This document shows, piece by piece, positions 1-8,035 of a DNA stretch of 64,000 bases; positions within the stretch are counted from its first letter, which is position 1, and each line of letters starts with the position of its first letter. This DNA comes from Streptomyces chrestomyceticus JCM 4735 (GTDB lineage: Bacteria > Actinomycetota > Actinomycetes > Streptomycetales > Streptomycetaceae), in NCBI RefSeq assembly GCF_003865135.1, contig NZ_BHZC01000001.1, positions 8,928,001-8,992,000 of the forward strand, written 5' to 3'. Made by a program: the position numbers and the translations under genes. The notes under the pieces were generated by a model. The model had not been told where the DNA came from. It saw nothing but the letters and a program-made list of their open reading frames with translations, and searched no databases.

Positions 1-1
1 C

Positions 2-445
2 TGGGGAGTCAACCACGTCTACGGCACCGGCAGCGTGCTGCAGGCCCTCGCCGCCGCCGGGACGCCCGGTGACCATCCCGCCGTCCGGCGTGCGGTCGGC
101 TGGCTGACGTCGGTGCAGAACGAGGACGGCGGGTGGGGTGAGGACTGGGAGTCGTACGCCGATCCGGAGCGCCTCGGCCGTGGTCCCTCCACCCCGTCGC
201 AGACCGCCTGGGCGCTGCTGGGGCTGCTCGCCGCGGGGGAACACGACAGCGACGCGGTGCGCGCCGGGGTGCGCCGGCTGACCGACCGGCAGACGGACGC
301 CGGGACCTGGGAGGAACCGCAGTTCACCGGCGTACTCGTCCCCCGGGCCGTGGCCTGTCGCTACGGGTACTACCGGCACGTCTTCCCCCTCATGGCCCTG
401 GCCCGTTACGCCCACCGGCCCGGCCCGGAGGACGACAGGGCCTAA
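2..445 (+). CDS. shc: Squalene-hopene cyclase-type terpene cyclase, C-terminal part (5' truncated by window)
   Basis: Open from the first bases of the window, so the N-terminal part is missing. The remaining 147 residues carry the QW repeats of the squalene/hopene cyclase superfamily (QNEDGGWGE and a second QTDAGTWEE) and the conserved GPSTPSQTAWALLGLLAAGE stretch. The end YYRHVFPLMALARY matches the usual C-terminus of bacterial squalene-hopene cyclases, which fold squalene into hopene at the membrane. It converges with the ABC permease, the stops overlapping by 4 bp. A related class II di- or sesterterpene cyclase cannot be excluded, because the catalytic DxDD region lies outside the window. 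Confidence 0.85.
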   Translation, partial: WGVNHVYGTGSVLQALAAAGTPGDHPAVRRAVGWLTSVQNEDGGWGEDWESYADPERLGRGPSTPSQTAWALLGLLAAGEHDSDAVRAGVRRLTDRQTDAGTWEEPQFTGVLVPRAVACRYGYYRHVFPLMALARYAHRPGPEDDRA

Positions 446-1290
446 CGGGACCGCCGCAGGGAGGTCCGCACGGCCGCCTCCGGCGGACCGGCCGCGGTCA
501 CCGGTGCGGGAACCCCGGTGGCCGCGGCGCCCACCGCGCAGTGGGAGCGCGTGCGGACGTGGAAGACGAACAGGGCCGCGGCGCTGGTCGCGGCGGCCCA
601 GGCGAGCGAGAGCAGGCTGTGCGACCAGGGGGTGCCGGAGGTGAACGCGGCGGCCAGCGTCAACTGGTTCGCGCCGTACAGGGGTAGCACTTCGAGGCCG
701 GACAGGTCGACCACGGTGAAGACCGGGTTCTGCAGGCCGGTGTCGACCAGGCTGAGCATGATGACGAGGAAGAATCCCTCCAGCTCACCCCGGACCAGCG
801 ACCCCAGCAGCAGACCGATGCCGCCGTACGCGAGACCGGCGCCGAACAGGCCGAGCGCCAGCGGGCCCAACTGCCGTACGGACACCGAGGCCCCCAGCAC
901 GGCCACGGTGTACAGGGCCAGGAGAGCGGCGATGAGGGCGACGGCGGTGACCTTCGCCAGCAGCATGGGGACGCGGGGGTAGCCGGCCAGCAGCAGCCGG
1001 CGGTCCATCTCCCCGGCCTTGAACGTCTCCATGAACGTCACGAAGCCGGTGACCAGGGTGACGGCGGCGAGCGCGTTGACGACCTGGCTGACGTGGCTCG
1101 CCTGCGAGACGGCCTGGGTGCCGAGGGAACCCAGGGAAAAACGTACCTCCCGGTCCGAGGCGCACAGGCGGGCCACGGCGATCCACGCGGGAATGAAGGC
1201 GACCGCCAGGAGCAGGGCCATGCGGTTGCGCAACTGGCCGAGGAGCGTGCAGTGCAGCATCTCGGCGAACGCCGCCGGGTACGGCCTCAT
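442..1290 (-). CDS. ABC-2 type transporter permease
   Basis: 282 residues with about six hydrophobic segments, the first near residues 20-42, and no binding-protein domain. This is the layout of an ABC-2 exporter membrane subunit. Its start codon overlaps the stop of the ATPase gene by 4 bp (ATGA), so the two are translationally coupled and form one transporter. The set follows a prenyl diphosphate synthase and a UbiA-fold gene on the same strand, which suggests export of a terpenoid product or self-protection; that substrate is inference. The C-terminus is an Arg-rich tail. Confidence 0.8.
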   Translation of the reverse strand: MRPYPAAFAEMLHCTLLGQLRNRMALLLAVAFIPAWIAVARLCASDREVRFSLGSLGTQAVSQASHVSQVVNALAAVTLVTGFVTFMETFKAGEMDRRLLLAGYPRVPMLLAKVTAVALIAALLALYTVAVLGASVSVRQLGPLALGLFGAGLAYGGIGLLLGSLVRGELEGFFLVIMLSLVDTGLQNPVFTVVDLSGLEVLPLYGANQLTLAAAFTSGTPWSHSLLSLAWAAATSAAALFVFHVRTRSHCAVGAAATGVPAPVTAAGPPEAAVRTSLRRSR

Positions 1291-1922
1291 CGGGCGGTCT
1301 CCTCGGTCTCCAGGCGGCCCTGGCGCAGTTGGCGGACCGCGTCGAAGTGGTGCAGGTCGTGCAGCAGGTGCGAGACCACGACGATCGATCGGCCCGCGTC
1401 GCGCAGACGGGCCGCCAGCGCCCAGAAGCGCTGGTGGGTGTCCCAGTCGAAGCCCTGGTAGGGCTCGTCCAGCACCAGCAACTGCGGGTCGTGCATCAGG
1501 GCGATCAGCAGGTTCAGCTTCTGCCGCGTCCCTCCGCTGAGCTCCCCGGTCCGCCGCCGCCCGCAGCCGGCGAATCCCAGGACGTCCATCAGCTCGTGGG
1601 CCCGCGCCAGCGACGGCAGCCGGTAGGCTACCTGGAACAGCCGCAGATGCTGCAGGACGGTGAACGAGTCGTTCAGCACGGCCTGCTGCGGGCAGTACCC
1701 CACCGCCCCGGCGCGTATCACCGTGCCCCGGTCGGGTGTCAACTGCCCCACCGCGATGCGCAGCAGCGTGCTCTTGCCCGCGCCGTTCTCGCCGACCACA
1801 CCGACCAGCGCCCCGGGCGGTACGTCGAGGTCGGCGCCGCGCAGGACCTGCCTGCGGCCGTACGCCTTCCAGACGCCCTCGATACGCAGCCGTGACTGCC
1901 GTTGCGTGACCTCTGACGGCAC
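1287..1922 (-). CDS. ABC transporter ATP-binding protein
   Basis: 211 residues with a Walker A GENGAGKST, the signature LSGGTRQK and a Walker B LLVLDEP. It is a complete but short nucleotide-binding domain of the CcmA/drug-exporter type. The start is GTG, chosen because GAAAGGG sits a few bases upstream; the nearby ATG is out of frame. It lies 13 bp downstream of the UbiA-like gene and overlaps the permease, so all three are probably co-transcribed. It powers the permease encoded next to it; the substrate is unknown. Confidence 0.87.
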   Translation of the reverse strand: MPSEVTQRQSRLRIEGVWKAYGRRQVLRGADLDVPPGALVGVVGENGAGKSTLLRIAVGQLTPDRGTVIRAGAVGYCPQQAVLNDSFTVLQHLRLFQVAYRLPSLARAHELMDVLGFAGCGRRRTGELSGGTRQKLNLLIALMHDPQLLVLDEPYQGFDWDTHQRFWALAARLRDAGRSIVVVSHLLHDLHHFDAVRQLRQGRLETEETAR

Positions 1923-1935
1923 ATGGGCCCTTTCG

Positions 1936-2835
1936 TCAGCGAAGTGTGTAGATGGAGGCGGCGAGGGCGAAGGTGTACCACTGCTCCACCAGGCGGTAGC
2001 TGCGCTGATCGTGCTCCGGGCCGCGCAGGAGCAGCACCCGGACCGCCAGCAGCAGGCTCAGGCCGCACAGGAAGACATCGGTGGCGACGGCCCACCAGTG
2101 CGGTCCGGCGGGTGCCATCAGGAAGTGGTGGATGAACACGGGGCCGACGGCGAAACCGGCGCACAGGAAGATCCGGGTGGGCAGTTCGCCGAAGACCAGC
2201 GGCATGGTGGAGCGGCGGACCGCGCGGTCGCCGTGCAGGTCCCGCAGGTCCTGGACGGACATCAGGAAGGTCACGGTGATCGTCAGTGTCACGATCCAGC
2301 GCCAGGCGTCCGGTGTGAGAACGGTGACGATCTCCCACGCGGCCATCAACTGGGCGATGACCCCGATCCCGGCGTACAGGTTCCTGCCCAGCCAGTGGCG
2401 GCCCCAACCGTACTCGTGCTGGAGCAGGGAGAGGATCTGCCACATCAGCGCCCACTTCAGCACGCCCAGGCAGTAGCCGTACACGGGGAAGGCGATCCGG
2501 ACGGCGACCAGGCGCAGCCGGGCGCCCCGGACGGTGCTCTCCCCGGTGACCAGCGGCCGGAAGGGTTTGTTGAGGCGGTCCTCCTCGACGCCGACCAGTT
2601 GGTTGGCCAGGGTGTGTTCGTAGATGAACAGCCAGAAGTACACCGCCCCCAGGCCCGCGGCGACCGCGGCCTCGCCCAGCGGCAGCCGCGCGTGGACGGT
2701 GGCCGCCACGACGAAGCAGGTGGCGGGGAAGACCGTGGTCCAGCGGTCGACGCGGATGAACAGCCAGCTCAGGCGGATCTCCCGCCAGACGGTCTGCGCC
2801 ACCGTCGTGGAGGCGCTCGTCGTCGGGGTCGTCAT
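1936..2835 (-). CDS. UbiA-superfamily integral membrane protein with terpene-cyclase-like motifs
   Basis: 299 residues, about eight hydrophobic segments. The first Asp-rich site of UbiA prenyltransferases is changed: residues 78-86 read NQLVGVEED, followed by NKPFRP at 89-94, where prenyltransferases normally have NDxxDxxxD. The second motif is kept as QDLRDLHGD (195-203). As I recall the family, the NQxxGxEED...NKPxRP pattern marks UbiA-type membrane terpene cyclases, such as the fungal bergamotene cyclase of fumagillin synthesis, rather than aromatic prenyltransferases. The gene is 79 bp downstream of a GGPP-synthase-like gene and directly precedes an ABC exporter. Activity as a cyclase is inference; a prenyltransferase with unusual metal ligands is the alternative. 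Confidence 0.75.
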   Translation of the reverse strand: MTTPTTSASTTVAQTVWREIRLSWLFIRVDRWTTVFPATCFVVAATVHARLPLGEAAVAAGLGAVYFWLFIYEHTLANQLVGVEEDRLNKPFRPLVTGESTVRGARLRLVAVRIAFPVYGYCLGVLKWALMWQILSLLQHEYGWGRHWLGRNLYAGIGVIAQLMAAWEIVTVLTPDAWRWIVTLTITVTFLMSVQDLRDLHGDRAVRRSTMPLVFGELPTRIFLCAGFAVGPVFIHHFLMAPAGPHWWAVATDVFLCGLSLLLAVRVLLLRGPEHDQRSYRLVEQWYTFALAASIYTLR

Positions 2836-2914
2836 GGGGCGGCTCCGTACTGGTCGGGCAGCGGGTCCCGGTCCGCTCGGCTCGCGGTGCCGTCGGCGGA
2901 CGCGGCCGCCGCGC

Positions 2915-3982
2915 TCATGCCGTGCGGTGGACGGCCGCCTCCGCGACGGCCCTGAGCGTGCGCACCGCGCTGTCCGTGAAGGGCGCCCCGTCCAGGACGT
3001 CCAGCGCCTGCCGGTACCGCTCCTCGATCATCCGCTCGACGTCGGCCCGGGCCCCGGTGCTCGTGAGGATCTCGCGGACCTCCGCGGCGCCCGGGTCGTC
3101 CAGCTCGGGGTCGCCGATCAGCGCGCGCAGCCGGTCGGCCTGCGCGGGAGCGGCGGCCCGCAGCGCGCGGACGACGAGGCTGGTGCACTTGCCCTCACGC
3201 AGGTCGTCCAGGTGCGACTTGCCCATCCGGTCCGGGTCGCCGAACACCCCGAGCACGTCGTCCCGGAGCTGGAACGCCTCGCCGAGGGGCACACCGTAGG
3301 CGCTGCAGGCGTCCAGGACCCGCTGGTCCGCGCCCGCGAGGGCGGCACCGACCTGCAAGGGCCGTTCGATGGTGTACTTGGCCGTCTTGTAGCGGACGAC
3401 GGTCAGCGCCGTCTCCATGCTCACGTCGAGATCGCCGGTGGTCAGCAGGTCCAGGTGCTGACCGGCGATCAGTTCGGCGCGCGCGAGGTCGACGACGCGC
3501 AGGACGGCGACGCGGTGGGCGTCCGGCATGACCGTGGTGTGCAGCAGTTCGTCGGACCAGACGAGGGCGAGGTCGCCCACCAGGATGGCGCCGCTGGTGC
3601 CGAAACGGTCCGCCATCTCCGGCAGGGGATGCCGGTCGGCCAGTTGCCGGTGGACCGAGGGGCGTCCGCGACGGCTGTCGGCCGCGTCCATGATGTCGTC
3701 GTGCACGAGGGCGCAGGCGTGCGCCAATTCGATGGAGGCGGCCAGTCTGACGGCCTGCGCGGGGTCTCCCTCGCCGCCCGCGGCACGCCATCCGGCCACG
3801 CACAGCAGCGGGCGGACCCGCTTGCCCCCGTCGATGAAGTCGCGCAGCAGGAGGACGAGCGCCGATTGACCGGGTACCTCGGAGGTCTGCGCTCTTTCCG
3901 TCAGGAACGAACACAGCAGGTCGTCGATGGCGGCGCGGGGGGCGAAGAACTCGGACTCGACCGGAAGCGTCTCAGTACGCAT
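2915..3982 (-). CDS. Polyprenyl (probably geranylgeranyl) diphosphate synthase
   Basis: 355 residues of the trans-isoprenyl diphosphate synthase family, which condenses isopentenyl diphosphate onto an allylic primer. GKRVRP is at 53-58, the first Asp-rich motif DDIMD at 95-99 and the second DDVLG at 241-245. Positions -5 and -4 before DDIMD are Cys and Ala rather than aromatic, which in this family favours C20 or longer products. I chose the internal ATG because homology starts there; the frame stays open upstream to 4102 but that stretch is low complexity. First gene of the putative minus-strand terpene set. Confidence 0.85.
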   Translation of the reverse strand: MRTETLPVESEFFAPRAAIDDLLCSFLTERAQTSEVPGQSALVLLLRDFIDGGKRVRPLLCVAGWRAAGGEGDPAQAVRLAASIELAHACALVHDDIMDAADSRRGRPSVHRQLADRHPLPEMADRFGTSGAILVGDLALVWSDELLHTTVMPDAHRVAVLRVVDLARAELIAGQHLDLLTTGDLDVSMETALTVVRYKTAKYTIERPLQVGAALAGADQRVLDACSAYGVPLGEAFQLRDDVLGVFGDPDRMGKSHLDDLREGKCTSLVVRALRAAAPAQADRLRALIGDPELDDPGAAEVREILTSTGARADVERMIEERYRQALDVLDGAPFTDSAVRTLRAVAEAAVHRTA

Positions 3983-4263
3983 CGGAAAGGGGCGTCCCCG
4001 CTCCGAGAGCCGGCTCGGGCGTGTGCCCGACGAGGTGCGGACCGCGGCCGGCCGGGCCGTCGGGCCGCCGGCCCCCCGGAACCGCGGAGCTGTGGTGAGC
4101 ACGGCCCGACTGGGCCGATGCCGGCGAGGTCTGGGCCGGCCGAACGCGCTTTTTGTTCATTCATCCAATCCTTCGGTCAACTTCTGCCCGTGCTTCCGAA
4201 CGAAGGGTGGGCCTAGTTGATGTACACCGAAGTCCGAGGAAAACATGCCGATACAGGAGTTTT

Positions 4264-5379
4264 TTACCTATTTGTAGTAAGCGAGTCGGGCGGAGGGAGG
4301 GGGCACGCCGCCGCACCGAGACCCTCGCCCAGCGCGGCGATCGCTTCGGGGGCGTGGCCCGCGGCGCGGAGCGGGGCCCGGACGTCGCGTTCCAGGTCGG
4401 GGAGGTAGCCGAGGAGCACGTCGGCCGGACCATGGATACGGACCCCGGAGACCGCGGCCGCGGGCAGCAGAAGCGTCTCGGCCGGGCCGAGGGTCTCCCG
4501 TGCCGCCCCGCAGGTCACCTCCGTCGCGGCACCGATGTTGCTGAGCACCACGCACGTGTCGAACGCCGGCACGGCGTCCCCCGGCGCCCGCACCCGCCAG
4601 TTCTCCAGCGCGAAGTACGGCCCGGCGCAGAGCATCCGGCGCTCCACCCCGCCCTCCGTCGGCAGTCGCAGCCCGCCGTGGAAGTCCGGCCGGTGCTCCG
4701 GCTTCCACTCGCACAGCAGTGCCTCGACATTGGCCCGCCACTGCGCGTCGTCGATCGGCGCGCCGTCCTCCATCCGGTGGCGCATCGCGTGCTGTTGCAG
4801 GTCGGAGGTCTGCTCGATCTCGTAGACGAGGGTGTCGGGGCCAAAGCTGTGCGGGGTGCCGCCCGGGACGTACAGGGTCTGGCCCGCGCGTACGGGCAGG
4901 CGCCGCAGGACCGCGTCGAAGTCCTGGTCGAGCAGCGCCTGCCGCAGCCGCCCGTGGTCCACGCCCGGCCGTACGCCGGCCAGAGCCGTGCTGCCGGGCG
5001 GCGCGTACAGGATGTGCCAGGCTTCCGTCTTGCCGTTCGGCTCGCCCTCCCGCTCACGGGCCGCCGTGTCGTCCGGGTGGAGATGGACCGGCAGCGGCCG
5101 GTGCGCGTCGATGAACTTCGTCAGCAGCGGGAACCGGGGGCCGCGCCAGCCGCGCCCGACCAGTTCGTCGGGGTGGCTCAGGGCCAGCTCCCGCAGGGTG
5201 TGACCGGCCAGCGCGCCGTTCAGGACGTGCGAGTGTTCTCCCTCGACATCACTGACCTCCCACGTCTCCGCCACCGGCCCGGCGGGCAGCCCGGTCCGGC
5301 CGAGCCGTTCGGGAACGGCCCGGCCGCCGAAGACGTGCTGCTTGACCGGTGTGGTCAGCCGCATCGGATACCAGTTCAT
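4264..5379 (-). CDS. manA: Mannose-6-phosphate isomerase, class I (cupin)
   Basis: 371 residues. Zinc-ligand patterns of type I phosphomannose isomerase are visible: PVHLHPDD, GKTEAWHIL and the PGGTPHSFG loop, followed by a second cupin half. The enzyme interconverts fructose-6-phosphate and mannose-6-phosphate for GDP-mannose and glycan synthesis. The length fits the shorter Bacillus-like ManA rather than the longer enterobacterial form. It stands alone, 281 bp upstream of the prenyl synthase on the same strand, so membership of the terpene set is doubtful. A paralogue acting on another sugar phosphate is possible. Confidence 0.85.
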   Translation of the reverse strand: MNWYPMRLTTPVKQHVFGGRAVPERLGRTGLPAGPVAETWEVSDVEGEHSHVLNGALAGHTLRELALSHPDELVGRGWRGPRFPLLTKFIDAHRPLPVHLHPDDTAAREREGEPNGKTEAWHILYAPPGSTALAGVRPGVDHGRLRQALLDQDFDAVLRRLPVRAGQTLYVPGGTPHSFGPDTLVYEIEQTSDLQQHAMRHRMEDGAPIDDAQWRANVEALLCEWKPEHRPDFHGGLRLPTEGGVERRMLCAGPYFALENWRVRAPGDAVPAFDTCVVLSNIGAATEVTCGAARETLGPAETLLLPAAAVSGVRIHGPADVLLGYLPDLERDVRAPLRAAGHAPEAIAALGEGLGAAACPLPPPDSLTTNR

Positions 5380-5538
5380 CGTTCGAGTACACCCCTGCTT
5401 TCCACGCGTCCGGATTCATTACGCCGACCACTGGCGCGCCCCGGAGCGGGTGCCCTGCGCGGACCGGCCGAATCCCGTACCGGAATCCCCATACCGCCCC
5501 GGCCGACGCGAAGATTTTGGCTCGTTCGCCATCGGGCT

Positions 5539-5563
5539 GTTTACCGGCCGGGCCTACGGGCAC
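5539..5563 (+). promoter_or_regulatory. Sigma-B-like promoter of the csbD-family gene
   Basis: GTTT (5539-5542), a 15-nt spacer, then GGGCAC (5558-5563). The Streptomyces sigma-B consensus is GNNT-N14-16-GGGTAC/T, so this matches with one change. The predicted transcript start is about 40 bp before the CsbD start codon. CsbD genes are classic general-stress genes, which supports the call. Confidence 0.55.
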
Positions 5564-5609
5564 GCGACTGACTGTCAAGGAAACGGCTCGACCGAAAAGG
5601 AGCGCGACC

Positions 5610-5783
5610 ATGACCGCCGAGAAGAAGACTTCCACGAAGGCCGAGCGCGCCAAGGGCGCGGTGAAGGAGAACGTCGGCCGTGCGGTAGGCAATGAACGCA
5701 TGACGGCGGAAGGCCGCGCGGAACGCGCCAAGGGCGACATACGCGAGGCGGGCGAGAAGGCCAAGGACGCCTTCAAGAGGTGA
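5610..5783 (+). CDS. CsbD family general-stress protein
   Basis: 57 residues, Lys/Glu/Ala rich and predicted helical, with the CsbD-like pattern AERAKGAVKENVGRAVGN repeated later as AERAKGDIREAGEKAKD. AAAAGGA lies 8-9 bp before the ATG. CsbD proteins are small soluble stress proteins of unknown biochemistry, controlled by sigma-B in Bacillus. A sigma-B-like promoter is visible upstream, and a stressosome plus sigma-B-type factor lie further along this window. Confidence 0.88.
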   Translation: MTAEKKTSTKAERAKGAVKENVGRAVGNERMTAEGRAERAKGDIREAGEKAKDAFKR

Positions 5784-5987
5784 CGTTCCCGGTGTGACGT
5801 GCCCCTTCCAGGCGCAGCGCCCTGACGTGACCCTTTGTGCCCCCTGCGCAGACTTCTGCGCGACCCTCTGAAGCACGTAAGCGGTGACGCGCGTACACCT
5901 CAGAGTTCCGGGCGGTGGCTCGGCGGAATTCCCGCCGGACCATCGCCCGGACTATTTTCCGGGACCGGTCCCGGGATCTTTTCACGG

Positions 5988-6018
5988 AACTCAGCGGGTG
6001 TGGACGACCCGCTGAGTT
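5988..6018. terminator. Perfect 12-bp stem-loop terminator
   Basis: AACTCAGCGGGT, a 7-nt loop, then its exact complement. It ends 31 bp past the stop of the minus-strand VOC gene and lies downstream of csbD on the plus strand, so it can serve both. A 16-bp self-complementary CCGGGACCGGTCCCGG sits just before it at 5959-5974. Confidence 0.7.
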
Positions 6019-6049
6019 TCATACATATACATCGTGACCGCCATTGCCA

Positions 6050-6436
6050 CTACGCCCCGGCGTCCTGCGGATACCAGCGCAGTTCGACCGTGTTGCCGTC
6101 CGGGTCCAGGACGTACACGGACTGCGCGTCGCCCCGGGCGCCGTACCGCCGGCCGGGGCCGTCCACGACCGTGAACACGCCCGAGTCGATGACCTGCTGC
6201 CAGTCCAGCGGCTCGACGACCAGGCAGATGTGGTCGACGTTGGACTCGCCGCGCTCCCCTTCGACGAGGTCGATGATGGTCGTCGGGCTCACGCGGACGG
6301 AGGGGAACGGAACCTTGCCCGCGCGCCACTCCTCGACGCGTACCGGTTCGAGCCCGAGCGGGCCGCAGTAGAAGCCGAGGGCGCGTTCGGCGTCCGCGAC
6401 GTTGAGGACGAGGTGGTCGAAGGCGATGACGCGCAT
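6050..6436 (-). CDS. VOC (glyoxalase/dioxygenase-fold) protein
   Basis: 128 residues starting MRVIAFDHLVLNVADAERAL and ending in the VYVLDPDGNTVELRWY motif, a single vicinal-oxygen-chelate module. Possible metal ligands are His8, His near 67 (NVDHICLVV) and the Glu in NTVELR. Similar single-module proteins in Streptomyces are annotated as glyoxalases or resistance-type VOC proteins; the substrate cannot be told. AGGAGA sits about 9 bp upstream of the chosen ATG, and longer upstream reading lacks homology. Confidence 0.83.
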   Translation of the reverse strand: MRVIAFDHLVLNVADAERALGFYCGPLGLEPVRVEEWRAGKVPFPSVRVSPTTIIDLVEGERGESNVDHICLVVEPLDWQQVIDSGVFTVVDGPGRRYGARGDAQSVYVLDPDGNTVELRWYPQDAGA

Positions 6437-6715
6437 GGGGTTCGTCCGTCTCCTGGAGAGCGAAGGGGCTCGTACGGTGCGGTCCGCCGCTGGTCGGCGG
6501 GCCGTTGTGGACGATAGCGGGCGCGCCCGGCCGTGTGATCGGCCGTTGGGCCTGCGTCCGAAGTCCCGGTCGGCTGCGGCTGGAGACCCGGCCGGTGAGA
6601 GCGGACCGGCGGCGCCGTGGAGCCAGACCGACAGGGACGTTGCGGGCCTGGCCGCAGGGATGACCGCGCCCGCAGCGGCGGCCGACGGGCCCGACCGCAC
6701 GCCTGCGTACGCGCC

Positions 6716-7132
6716 TCAGCCGGCGCCGCCGTCGTCCACGCGCAGCCGTACCAGCTCGTCCAGGCGCTCCAGACTGCGGTCCAGCTCGTCGGTGACCGCG
6801 TCGGCGCCGGGGTCGTGCTGCTCGTCGAAGAAGGACAGATGGACCGTCACCTCGCTGGCGCCGCTGCCGATGCCGGCGACCTGGAGCCAGCCGGCGTAGC
6901 TGCCGCTGTCCCTGGTGCCCCACTCCAGCCGCATCTGGTCCCGCTCGGCGCGGAAGAGTCCGGCCTCGTCCTCGCCCGTACGGTCCTCGTGCACCGTCAC
7001 GGCCGGCAGGTCCGCCGCCTCCACGTGCAGTCCCTGCGGCAGCCAACTGTCGAGTTGTCCCACGACACTGGCCTGGTCGAACACATGCTCAGGCGGTGCG
7101 GGCATCGTACGGGAACGCTCGTATTCGCTCAT
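6716..7132 (-). CDS. SRPBCC (START/polyketide-cyclase-like) family protein
   Basis: 138 residues. The N-terminus (SRTMPAPPEHVFDQASVV) and the alternating strand pattern to VTVHLSFFD, followed by a C-terminal helix, fit the SRPBCC helix-grip fold that binds hydrophobic ligands. No catalytic residues can be assigned. It is divergent from the downstream cupin gene with a 245-bp gap. The ATG at MSEYERS was preferred because the longer reading upstream is unlike the family. Confidence 0.75.
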   Translation of the reverse strand: MSEYERSRTMPAPPEHVFDQASVVGQLDSWLPQGLHVEAADLPAVTVHEDRTGEDEAGLFRAERDQMRLEWGTRDSGSYAGWLQVAGIGSGASEVTVHLSFFDEQHDPGADAVTDELDRSLERLDELVRLRVDDGGAG

Positions 7133-7377
7133 GCCAAACCCATCGTCGTCGCCGGCCTTCCGTCCCCCTCCGTAAGCGTCTGCCCGCGGAAGGCGGGGAA
7201 GGCCCCACAACCACCCGTTCGCTGTGACCGGGTCCGTCCTTCAGCCTCACCGGCGCCGGCCGCGGCTACGGCGGCAACAGGCAAGCGCGGTGTCCGTCCC
7301 GGGAAAGACAGGGCGGTCCCGGACCGGTTGACTTCCGGCCACCGACCCACCCGACCGGACGGAACGCGGAGCACACC

Positions 7378-7911
7378 ATGCCCGAGCAGCCAGGCGGCGA
7401 GTTCTGGAAGAACCTCCAGCCGATCAAGGACTCCTTCAAGCCGGACGCCCTGCCCGAGGTGTACATCCCGGACGCGGCCACCGACGACGACCGCTACTAC
7501 GCCCCCTTCACCGAGACCGTCGGCTCCCGCCCGCTGTGGATCAACGTCAAGGACAACACCTGGTCCGACATCCTGTGCGCCAGGGAGGCGGGGCTGGTCA
7601 ACCGGCACTACCACCCGCACGAGGTGTTCGCCTACACGATCTCCGGCAAGTGGGGCTACCTGGAGCGGCCCTGGACCGCGACGGCCGGGGACTTCGTGTA
7701 CGAGGCGCCGGGCGAGGGCCACACCCTCGTCGCGTACGAGAGCGACGCGCCCATGAAGACGCTGTTCATCGTCAAGGGGCCGCTCGTCTGGCTCGACGAG
7801 AACGGCGAGCCGACCGGCTACTTCGACGTGCACGACTACATCGCGATGTGCCGCGCCCACTACGAGCGGGTGGGCCTCGGCGCCGACTACGTCGACGGCC
7901 TGTTCCGCTGA
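7378..7911 (+). CDS. Cupin protein, 2,4'-dihydroxyacetophenone dioxygenase-like
   Basis: 177 residues, single cupin. The metal-binding pattern NRHYHPHEVFAY (two His and Glu) and the second motif EAPGEGHTLVAY match the dioxygenase-like ChrR cupins. In characterised members a non-haem iron cleaves a C-C bond of aryl ketones; here the substrate is unknown. A TTGACT lies about 50 bp upstream without a clear -10 box. An AraC-family regulator follows on the same strand, 124 bp downstream, and may control this gene. Confidence 0.75.
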   Translation: MPEQPGGEFWKNLQPIKDSFKPDALPEVYIPDAATDDDRYYAPFTETVGSRPLWINVKDNTWSDILCAREAGLVNRHYHPHEVFAYTISGKWGYLERPWTATAGDFVYEAPGEGHTLVAYESDAPMKTLFIVKGPLVWLDENGEPTGYFDVHDYIAMCRAHYERVGLGADYVDGLFR

Positions 7912-8035
7912 GCGGACGCCGCCCCTCCCGAGCCGTGTCCGGGCACGGTGCCCGGGAGTAGGCTGCGCCTCCCGGCCCGGCCCCGACCGGCCGGAGCCGC
8001 GCCAACGGACACTCGCTCACGGCAAGGAGGCGGAG

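Noticed and set aside
2836..2914. Extra small gene between the prenyl synthase and the UbiA-like gene
   Set aside because: No in-frame start with a ribosome site in the 79-bp gap.
3901..4164. Small minus-strand reading frames upstream of the prenyl synthase
   Set aside because: Low complexity, no ribosome site, no homology; they lie in the leader of the real gene.
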